Part shown: piece after piece, positions 6,237-11,904 of the stretch
How the letters are laid out: the number at the start of each line of letters is the position of its first letter
How positions within the stretch are numbered: position 1 is the first letter of the stretch
NCBI GenBank assembly: GCA_002438345.1
Contig: DJUJ01000091.1
Span: forward strand, 43,143-55,046
From: Paenibacillus sp. UBA6285
GTDB lineage: Bacteria; Bacillota; Bacilli; Paenibacillales; Paenibacillaceae
DNA length: 11,904 nucleotides
Direction: 5' to 3'
Position numbers and translations under genes: made by a program
The notes under the pieces: model-generated
The model's database searches: none
The model's input: only the letters and a program-made list of their open reading frames with translations
Told to the model about the DNA's origin: nothing

Positions 6237-7514
6237 TTATTCCTCCTTCCCTGTCAAGAAATAAATCGTATCCAACTGAACGGTTTCGGCGGCGGCTTTT
6301 ACATCTTCGGCACTAATTTGTTCCACCTGTTGCAAAAGCTGATCCGCTGTCCGTTCTTTTCCTGACAACTGGCGGTTGAAATCAAATGAGATCATCTCGA
6401 ACGCAGAATCCTGAATTTCGGAAAGCTGGTTGCGGATCATGGCTTTGGTCTGACTTAGCTCCAAGTCACTGATGTTGCCAGCTTTCATCTCGTCCAGTTG
6501 CTTCTCAATAATTTCCACGGCTTTGCCGTAATTTTGCGCTTCGATGCCTGATTGAATCGTTCCGATGCCCTTGTGGCCGTCATATCGAGACGAAGCATAA
6601 TATGCAAGGCTTTCCTTCTCACGTACGTTAACGAAAAGTTTAGAGTGTGGATACCCTCCTAATATGCCGTTGTACATAAGCGCGGACGCGTATGTATCAT
6701 CCTTATAAGTAATAGAGGTACGCAGCCCCATGTTCAACTTGCCCTGATTGACATCCAGCTTCTCTTCTACCGTCCGTACCTCATTAACGGATACAGGTAT
6801 AAACTTAGAGCTATATAAGCCCACCTCGGACTGAACCCGACCGAAATGAAGCTGTACCAGCTTTTCTACTTCCTCAGCTGTTGTGTCTCCCACTACATAG
6901 AGATCAAGAATGGCTTCATCCAGCCAAGAATTATAGGATTCATACAAACTTTTCGGGGTAATGCGATCAAGATCCGCTCTTTGCCCCAGAGGGTGAAGAC
7001 GGTATGGCTCGTTGCAGCACATTTCCTCAATACAACGTTCAGCAGCATAACGTATCTTGTCATTAACGATGGACTCCAGCTTCTTGCGAACTGTTTCACG
7101 CTCCGTTGCAACATACGAAGGTCGGAAGCTACCGTCTTCAACCAATGGACGTGTCAGCACCTCACCTAAGAAAGCAAAGGATTGTTCAAGCAAACTCTCC
7201 TGGCTTTGTACGAAAGAGTCATTTATGGTATCCATGCGGAACTGAACAATCTGATAATCGCCTCTTTTATAAATATCAAACCCAAATCCAGCGCCATACA
7301 GTTCCTCCAAACGCTCGCGGAATTGCGTGGTCTCCGGATAAGTCGCGGTACCTCTGCGAAGCACGAATGGAGCAAGTGCTGTAGAGGTCACCGTATTCTC
7401 ATCAAGTGGGATACCGGCATAAAGTGAGATCGCGTATGTCTTGAACGCCTTGGTAGGCATCACGTGAATACGCAAGCCTCCAACGTTGCCATGTTGAAAT
7501 ACATTATTAGTCAA
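6237..7514 (-). CDS. ymfF: M16 family protein YmfF, zinc-site-lacking partner
   Basis: An M16-fold protein of 425 residues that pairs with YmfH. Where the zinc motif HxxEH should be, it reads APFVLRRGT, so it cannot bind catalytic zinc there. The C-terminal lobe instead holds HSKLFVNVREKESLAYY, with the R...Y pair (about R298 and Y305) that contacts substrate in M16 enzymes. This is the pattern of heterodimeric M16 enzymes, in which one subunit supplies the metal and the other the R/Y motif. The start codon is uncertain. I prefer the TTG at 7514, eight bases after AAAGGAG; another TTG at 7520 is only two bases from that site. It is the first gene of the ymfF-ymfH-ymfI unit; no clear promoter was found in the 137 bases before it. 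Confidence 0.9.
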   Translation of the reverse strand: MTNNVFQHGNVGGLRIHVMPTKAFKTYAISLYAGIPLDENTVTSTALAPFVLRRGTATYPETTQFRERLEELYGAGFGFDIYKRGDYQIVQFRMDTINDSFVQSQESLLEQSFAFLGEVLTRPLVEDGSFRPSYVATERETVRKKLESIVNDKIRYAAERCIEEMCCNEPYRLHPLGQRADLDRITPKSLYESYNSWLDEAILDLYVVGDTTAEEVEKLVQLHFGRVQSEVGLYSSKFIPVSVNEVRTVEEKLDVNQGKLNMGLRTSITYKDDTYASALMYNGILGGYPHSKLFVNVREKESLAYYASSRYDGHKGIGTIQSGIEAQNYGKAVEIIEKQLDEMKAGNISDLELSQTKAMIRNQLSEIQDSAFEMISFDFNRQLSGKERTADQLLQQVEQISAEDVKAAAETVQLDTIYFLTGKEE

Positions 7515-7599
7515 GTCCAAAACTCCTTTACGGCGTGGATAGTTGCTCTATATCATGTTTATGAATTAATAACCATTCTAAACCATTCCAAAGTAAGGA

Positions 7600-7627
7600 A
7601 GCAACCGGAAGCCTCTTCCCGGTTGCT
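7600..7627 (-). terminator. Strong hairpin after sleB, probable terminator
   Basis: A perfect 9-bp inverted repeat AGCAACCGG (7600-7608) with CCGGTTGCT (7619-7627); AAG/CTT inside can extend the stem. It starts 25 bases after the sleB stop. On the minus strand the following bases are only moderately T-rich (TTCCTTACTTT), so termination is likely but not certain. Confidence 0.55.
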
Positions 7628-7651
7628 CTCTGAATTCTCTATCCTTCTTTT

Positions 7652-8518
7652 CTACATACAGAAAATATGCTGACCAATCGTCTTGACCTGAGGACGGGTC
7701 CAAATCCATTTAGAGGTCGCTGTTTTAGGATTGAAGTAATACAAACATCCTCCGGAAGGATCCCAACCATTGAGCGCTTGCTGCACTGCCTTACGTGCTT
7801 GCTCATTTGGCTCCAGATAGATCTGACCATCGGCCACAGCTGTAAATGCTCCCGGTTGAAAAATAACGCCAGACGGCGTATTCGGGAAGCTAGGTGCTTT
7901 TACTCGGTTTAAAATGACCGCAGCCACAGCAACCTGACCTTCGAAAGGCTCACCTCTGGCTTCTCCATACACGGCATTGGCCATGATCTTCAGATCATTC
8001 TCCGATAAGCCCATCGTATTACCTGAAGACAATCCTGGAGAATTCGATTTATCTGTCGTATTTGTTTTATTGCCAGTGTTATTCTGTGCTGTCTTATTTC
8101 CCGTTCCCGAAGAAGGCTCAGTAGGCTTCCAGTTCTTAGTCGCGTTATACAACTTCAGCTTGGTTTTGGCACCCACAATGCCATCAGACTTCATTCCGAA
8201 TTTCCATTGAAACCAGGTTACCGCATTCTTCGTTTTCGGACCAAAATGACTGTCTATTTTCCCGGCATAATAACCCAAATGCTTTAAACGTCCCTGCAAT
8301 TCATAGACATCCTGACCCGTTGACCCAAGTTTAATGGGTGTCGTGCTGAAAGCCGGCAAGGCTTCTTCATCAGGCTTATTTAACTCGTGGACAAATGACG
8401 CAGCAGCACTTTGCTTGGTCTGAACATTGCCATTCCCCTTGAAAAACGTTCCTGCAAACGGCGCGGCAGCAAGTGCAAGAGTTAAAGCAGCAAATATCCA
8501 CATCTTTTGTTTCTTCAT
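7652..8518 (-). CDS. sleB: Spore cortex-lytic enzyme SleB family, cell wall hydrolase
   Basis: A secreted peptidoglycan hydrolase of 288 residues. SleB enzymes are lytic transglycosylases that degrade spore cortex during germination. In order: an N-terminal signal sequence (MKKQKMWIFAALTLALAAAP), a peptidoglycan-binding PG_binding_1 domain (about 61-125, LGSTGQDVYELQGRLKHLGY, then DSHFGPKTKNAV and DGIVG), an Asn/Thr-rich linker (130-168), and the Hydrolase_2 catalytic domain (about 172-288) with NAVYGEARGEP, where Glu186 is the expected catalytic acid. The protein ends GQHIFCM. I chose the ATG at 8518, which starts the signal peptide and has AAAGGTAGAG before it. An in-frame ATG at 8554 has no ribosome site and lies almost at the predicted transcription start. 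A sigma-G type promoter precedes the gene. Its usual partner ypeB is not next to it. Confidence 0.93.
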   Translation of the reverse strand: MKKQKMWIFAALTLALAAAPFAGTFFKGNGNVQTKQSAAASFVHELNKPDEEALPAFSTTPIKLGSTGQDVYELQGRLKHLGYYAGKIDSHFGPKTKNAVTWFQWKFGMKSDGIVGAKTKLKLYNATKNWKPTEPSSGTGNKTAQNNTGNKTNTTDKSNSPGLSSGNTMGLSENDLKIMANAVYGEARGEPFEGQVAVAAVILNRVKAPSFPNTPSGVIFQPGAFTAVADGQIYLEPNEQARKAVQQALNGWDPSGGCLYYFNPKTATSKWIWTRPQVKTIGQHIFCM

Positions 8519-8567
8519 AGGGTTCGCTCTACCTTTCTTTTGTAAGTTCTGCATGGATGGCTAAAGT

Positions 8568-8597
8568 TATTATGACGACTGTCAGTACATCCTATGC
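8568..8597 (-). promoter_or_regulatory. Sigma-G (forespore) type promoter of sleB
   Basis: On the minus strand GCATA (8593-8597), 18 bases, CATAATA (8568-8574): a full fit to the sigma-G consensus GHATR-N18-CATWHTA. The predicted transcription start is near 8561, about 43 bases before the chosen ATG. B. subtilis sleB is known to be transcribed by sigma-G, which supports this. Confidence 0.75.
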
Positions 8598-8626
8598 ATT
8601 ACTAAAAAAGAAGAAATAGCTTTCCA

Positions 8627-8656
8627 TTGTAATTGAGAATTATTATCAACTATAAC
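8627..8656 (+). promoter_or_regulatory. Promoter of the decayed siderophore-binding gene
   Basis: TTGTAA (8627-8632), 18 bases, TATAAC (8651-8656) on the plus strand. The Fur box lies inside the spacer, the classical place for iron repression. The coding remnant begins immediately after the -10 box. Confidence 0.5.
8634..8648. promoter_or_regulatory. Fur box
   Basis: TGAGAATTATTATCA matches the Bacillus 7-1-7 Fur consensus (TGATAAT-N-ATTATCA) at 13 of 14 informative positions. It sits in front of the remnant of an iron-siderophore binding-protein gene, which is exactly where an iron-responsive operator is expected. The divergent sleB promoter lies 36 bases away. Confidence 0.75.
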
Positions 8657-8657
8657 T

Positions 8658-9004
8658 GCACTTAATCCCGATCTTATCATCGTACCCTCAGAGGAAACTT
8701 ACGAAGCCCTTCACCAAATTGCGCCTACAGTGTTTTGTAGGAAGCTGATATTGTGAATCACACGATCTCCATCATGGAAGGTGGAAAAGACAATAAATAC
8801 AGCGGTGATTATATATTCCGCTCCTCTTATGATGGTATGGCTGATTTGACCCAAAATCCAATTTGGAACAATATCCCTGCCGTGAAGGAAGGTCGTTTGA
8901 TGGAAATTGATTTTGGATTAGGTTATTACAGTGATATATATTCACTTAATGTGCAGTTGGATTATATTGTTGAAGCTTTGCTTGCCGCTCCAAGAGTCAA
9001 ATAA
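8658..9004 (+). pseudogene. Remnant of an iron-siderophore ABC transporter substrate-binding protein
   Basis: Two fragments of a FhuD/FeuA-type binding protein. The first (8658-8756) reads ALNPDLIIVPSEETYEAL then HQIAPTVF, typical of the middle of these proteins, and ends at a TGA. The second, in another frame (about 8741-9004), reads EADIV, then YSGDYIFRSSYDG, NPIWNNIPAVKEGRLMEIDF and LDYIVEALLAAPRVK, the usual C-terminus. Missing are the lipoprotein signal, the first lobe, and most of the sequence between the fragments, so at least two deletions or one deletion plus a frameshift are needed. An ORF of 83 residues from GTG 8753 is open, but it has no ribosome site and cannot make a working binding protein. 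It is the only gene on the plus strand, and its promoter and Fur box survive. Confidence 0.8.
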
Positions 9005-9019
9005 ATCCGCTGAGATAAT

Positions 9020-9060
9020 AAAAAGAGATGGTCCACTAAATAAAGTGGCCATCTCTTTTT
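9020..9060. terminator. Bidirectional terminator between the pseudogene and spoIIIE
   Basis: A 12-bp perfect inverted repeat (AAAAAGAGATGG at 9020-9031, complement at 9049-9060), continued by CCACT/AGTGG inside with one bulged base. It ends in five T on either strand. It serves the convergent ends of spoIIIE (minus) and the siderophore-gene remnant (plus). Confidence 0.85.
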
Positions 9061-9095
9061 ACTGTCTATTGAGGGTTTGAATTGGCTTGTCCAGT

Positions 9096-11747
9096 TTAAG
9101 AACTGATTTTGTTATGCTGATACTGCTCTAGAGACACGAGCACCTCACGCGGCTTGCTGCCCTCGTAAGGCCCAATGACCCCACGGGCCTCCATAGAGTC
9201 AATCAAACGCGCTGCACGGGTGTAACCAACCCTCATCCGGCGCTGGAGTAGCGAGACTGAAGCCTGCTTCGCTTCCAGCACGATCTGTACGGCCTGCTCA
9301 TATAATTCATCCTGCGGTTCCTGATCCTCAGTAATTGTGTCATCTACCTCTGGCACAATGGACTCATCATATTCTGCTTCACCTTGACTGCTGACATATT
9401 GAACGATAGTCTCAACTTCCTCATCGCTCATAAAAGCACCCTGTACACGAATCGGTTTAGAAGCTCCCATCGGTAAGAACAGCATGTCCCCTCGACCTAG
9501 CAGCTTCTCCGCACCTGGCATATCCAGAATGGTCCGAGAGTCTACATTGGACGATACACCAAAAGCGATACGAGATGGAATATTAGCCTTAATCAAACCT
9601 GTAATGACATCTACTGATGGACGTTGAGTAGCGATAATTAGATGAATACCTGCTGCCCGCGCCATCTGTGCAAGCCGGCAAATAGCATCCTCAACATCAT
9701 TAGCAGCAACCATCATCAAATCCGCAAGCTCGTCTACAATAACAACAATATACGGAAGTATAGCTGCTGGATTCTCTGCCATCAGCTTATTATAACCTTC
9801 CATGTTCCGCGTTCCTGATTTGGAGAAGAGTTCATACCTTTTCTCCATTTCCACAACGATCTTCTTCAAAGCTAAACTTGCCCGCTTCGGATCGGTAACG
9901 ACTGGAGCCAGGAGATGGGGAATCCCATTATAGACATTCAGCTCCACCATCTTCGGGTCCACCATAAGGAATTTGACTTCATTAGGTTTAGCTTTGTATA
10001 AGATACTCGTTATAATCCCATTAATACACACAGATTTACCAGAACCAGTTGCACCAGCCACCAATAGATGGGGCATCTTAGCTAAATTACCGATAATCGT
10101 CTGTCCCGAAATATCACGCCCAAAGGCAATAGATAATCTGGATTCAGCATCCTGAAAGATCTGTGTTTCCATAACTTCACGCATGGTAACAATAGACACT
10201 TCGGAATTCGGCACCTCTATCCCAATGGCTGATTTACCCGGAATTGGCGCTTCCATGCGAATATCTTTGGCTGCTAGTGCAAGCGCAATATCATCCGTCA
10301 GATTAACAATCCGACTAACCTTAACACCAATATCCGGCTGAATCTCATACCGAGTAACTGCTGGTCCTCTAACTACTTCAAGCACCTTCGCTCTTACACC
10401 GAAGCTCTCCAGTGTAGCTTCTAGCTTACGGGCTGTCTGCATATAATCATTCTGATCGCCAGCTTTACCACTGTTGTTAGGTTTGGCTAGAAGACGGAAA
10501 GATGGCAACTTATAGGGCTTTGGTGGAGGTGGTGCTGGTGGAGCAGGGATTATCACTCCTTCAGGAGTGGCACTTAGCAGCCCATCCAAGTCTATGTTCA
10601 CATTCTCCTCAAGATCATCTGAAGACTGTTGACTAACTGGATTAGCCCCAACTACAGGAGTTTTGGCAGCAACAACACGAGCTGCAGGAGAGAATTCACT
10701 CCATTCCTCCCGATCCTCCGCATTCAGACCTTCTGAGCGGATATGCTCAAAAAAGTCGCGAATAATTGGAGTCACAGGTTCCATATCCATATCAGCATCA
10801 TCAAAATCATGATCAATATCTTCTAACGGAGTTATACGACTATCTGCTACGAGTCCCGAAATGATCGGCCCATTAGGAGCACTTGTCAAAATGGAACCAT
10901 GATCCTCATCTTCTTCATCAACTCCAACATCTGAACGTGTTGAACCCGAGAACCATCCAGATATCTTTTTCAAAAGGAAGGGTTGCTTGCGATTAGGCAA
11001 AGATTGCTCTTCTACATAATCTTCATCGTCGTCGGGCTGTTGCACTTGCCGCACCTTTGATGATCCAGTCGTTCTGGAAGGTCTCGCCGCTACTGGGACT
11101 GCCTTCGGACGGTTTGCTGCATGGACCCGAATCCCCTCCACAAACTTAACCGTACGAACTCGCAAAAGAGTAATAATCTCCACATAAGATAGGTTTGTAA
11201 TTAACATAAAGCTAATTGCAAGCATGACGATCATGAGCAGCTTAGCTCCCAGACTACCAAAGAGCCACAGCAGCGCAGCATACTCCAATCCGCCGACATA
11301 TCCACCACTAATATCCTTACCCAGCATGTAGACATTGCTATTGTTAACACCAGGTGAGAGAGATCCCGAAAGATCATTATGTATTTGTGTCATCACGTTG
11401 CCTGGATGGAGCATGGACAACGGGCCAAGCTTCTGCTCCATTGCAGAAATAGTGCTCATAAGGCACATAGACAGCAGAAGCAGAAGCACGCCTGTATGCC
11501 GACTGTTCCAAGAAGAAGGCCATCTTCGATGTATCATAACCATAAGACCATAAAAAATGCCGACAAGTGGCAACACAAAATAAAATCTCCCTAATAAATA
11601 ACCCGCCATACTTGAAAGTGAGCGCCCAACCGCGGCTTCACCGGACAGAGCAATAACGGAGATCGTTATTAGTAAAATTCCATAAATTTCATATTTTAAA
11701 ACGCTGCCGAGCAGCGCTTTTTTCTTTTTCTTTTTTCGTTTAGCCAC
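9096..11747 (-). CDS. spoIIIE: DNA translocase SpoIIIE/FtsK
   Basis: A membrane-anchored hexameric ATPase that pumps chromosomal DNA through the septum, chiefly into the forespore. 883 residues. A very basic N-terminus ([10 protein letters not shown]) is followed by four membrane segments (about 19-37, 50-72, 85-102, 155-185). Then comes a long acidic, Pro-rich linker (about 205-415) and the motor, with Walker A GATGSGKS (about 564-571), Walker [13 protein letters not shown] (about 666-677) and [18 protein letters not shown]. The C-terminal winged-helix gamma domain (about 827-870, [20 protein letters not shown]) reads orienting sequences. I chose the GTG at 11747: GGGGGTG lies six bases upstream, and SpoIIIE proteins start MAK; the GTG at 11756 has no spacing to a ribosome site. 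Four membrane helices favour SpoIIIE over soluble SftA. The upstream YlzJ-like gene matches the B. subtilis order. Confidence 0.93.
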   Translation of the reverse strand: MAKRKKKKKKALLGSVLKYEIYGILLITISVIALSGEAAVGRSLSSMAGYLLGRFYFVLPLVGIFYGLMVMIHRRWPSSWNSRHTGVLLLLLSMCLMSTISAMEQKLGPLSMLHPGNVMTQIHNDLSGSLSPGVNNSNVYMLGKDISGGYVGGLEYAALLWLFGSLGAKLLMIVMLAISFMLITNLSYVEIITLLRVRTVKFVEGIRVHAANRPKAVPVAARPSRTTGSSKVRQVQQPDDDEDYVEEQSLPNRKQPFLLKKISGWFSGSTRSDVGVDEEDEDHGSILTSAPNGPIISGLVADSRITPLEDIDHDFDDADMDMEPVTPIIRDFFEHIRSEGLNAEDREEWSEFSPAARVVAAKTPVVGANPVSQQSSDDLEENVNIDLDGLLSATPEGVIIPAPPAPPPPKPYKLPSFRLLAKPNNSGKAGDQNDYMQTARKLEATLESFGVRAKVLEVVRGPAVTRYEIQPDIGVKVSRIVNLTDDIALALAAKDIRMEAPIPGKSAIGIEVPNSEVSIVTMREVMETQIFQDAESRLSIAFGRDISGQTIIGNLAKMPHLLVAGATGSGKSVCINGIITSILYKAKPNEVKFLMVDPKMVELNVYNGIPHLLAPVVTDPKRASLALKKIVVEMEKRYELFSKSGTRNMEGYNKLMAENPAAILPYIVVIVDELADLMMVAANDVEDAICRLAQMARAAGIHLIIATQRPSVDVITGLIKANIPSRIAFGVSSNVDSRTILDMPGAEKLLGRGDMLFLPMGASKPIRVQGAFMSDEEVETIVQYVSSQGEAEYDESIVPEVDDTITEDQEPQDELYEQAVQIVLEAKQASVSLLQRRMRVGYTRAARLIDSMEARGVIGPYEGSKPREVLVSLEQYQHNKISS

Positions 11748-11768
11748 GCCAGCCACCCCCGGAACAAC

Positions 11769-11777
11769 ATTATACCA
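11769..11777 (-). promoter_or_regulatory. Extended -10 promoter in front of spoIIIE
   Basis: On the minus strand TGGTATAAT, a perfect -10 hexamer (11769-11774) with the TGn extension (11775-11777). No good -35 is seen at 17 bases. Transcription would start near 11762, only about 15 bases before the GTG at 11747. Confidence 0.5.
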
Positions 11778-11825
11778 TATAATGGCGTGGCGTACCTATG
11801 TTCTCTTTTGTCAGAAAATGAATCT

Positions 11826-11904
11826 TTATGTTAACGTAATTATCGCTCCAGGAGAGAACGACGGATCCAAATAACGCTCCAATGGACAATCCAGCAATCT
11901 CACT
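11826..11904 (-). CDS. ylzJ: YlzJ-like protein, C-terminal end (gene runs off the right edge)
   Basis: The last 25 codons and stop of a minus-strand gene. The visible peptide includes LLDCPLERYLDPSFSPGAII, which resembles the conserved C-terminus of YlzJ-like proteins (RxLSxxPxDYLNPxFxPGxxI). The family consists of short proteins of unknown function. In B. subtilis ylzJ lies between tepA (a ClpP-like protease) and spoIIIE, exactly the position seen here, 78 bases upstream of spoIIIE. A second open frame over the same bases has no such match and I rejected it. Confidence 0.72.
   Translation of the reverse strand, partial: VRLLDCPLERYLDPSFSPGAIITLT

Noticed and set aside
6846..7169. Plus-strand ORF of 107 codons
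   Set aside because: Antisense shadow of ymfF, without recognisable protein features.
7571..7588. Direct repeat AACCATTC twice, 10 bases apart, before ymfF
   Set aside because: Spacing is suggestive of a response-regulator site, but two 8-base copies are too little and no regulator is nearby.
8753..9004. 83-residue ORF as a functional gene
   Set aside because: It is only the C-terminal part of a siderophore-binding protein, without ribosome site or signal sequence; better called a remnant.
11770..11904. Open minus-strand frame of 44 codons ending in the spoIIIE promoter
   Set aside because: The overlapping frame ending at 11826 matches the YlzJ C-terminus and the known gene order; this frame resembles nothing I know.
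1..11904. CRISPR array, transposase, prophage gene, tRNA or rRNA
   Set aside because: No spaced repeats, mobile-element proteins or RNA-gene sequences were seen; apart from the remnant at 8627-9004 the block is core chromosome.

Overview
The window looks like a chromosomal core region of a spore-forming, low-to-moderate GC Bacillota of the Paenibacillus/Bacillus type. The reasons are the gene order (ylzJ-like, spoIIIE, then the ymfF-H-I-J-K block, rodZ, pgsA, cinA), the strong Shine-Dalgarno sequences, the GTG/TTG starts, SpoIIIE with a four-helix membrane anchor, a SleB germination hydrolase, and promoters that fit the forespore sigma-G consensus. The genus is inferred from layout; no search was run. 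All intact genes read on the minus strand.

Layout in the direction of transcription (right to left): the last 25 codons of a YlzJ-like gene (11904-11826); spoIIIE, a DNA translocase (11747-9096); a bidirectional terminator (9020-9060); on the plus strand, a decayed iron-siderophore binding-protein gene that still has a near-perfect Fur box and a promoter (8627-9004); sleB with its own sigma-G type promoter (8518-7652); then ymfF, ymfH and ymfI, tightly packed, with gaps of 2 and 0 bases; ymfJ (DUF3243) with a second sigma-G type promoter; a terminator; ymfK (DUF3388) and rodZ; a possible 33-codon small membrane ORF; a terminator; yajQ; a terminator whose T-tract runs into the pgsA promoter; pgsA; a terminator; and the first 74 codons of cinA at the left edge.

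Functional themes. YmfF, YmfH and YmfI belong with modification of elongation factor EF-P: YmfI is the family of the 5-aminopentanone reductase, and YmfH/YmfF are M16 peptidase-like partners. The zinc site is seen only in YmfH and the C-terminal R/Y signature only in YmfF. SpoIIIE, SleB and probably YmfJ serve the spore. RodZ (cell shape) and PgsA (phosphatidylglycerophosphate synthesis) serve the envelope.

No new defence or mobile system was found: no CRISPR array, transposase, tRNA or rRNA. The points of interest are two forespore promoters with the same architecture, the eroded Fur-controlled gene, the division of labour in the M16 pair, a hairpin followed by a T-run in the ymfK leader, and the small ORF after rodZ.
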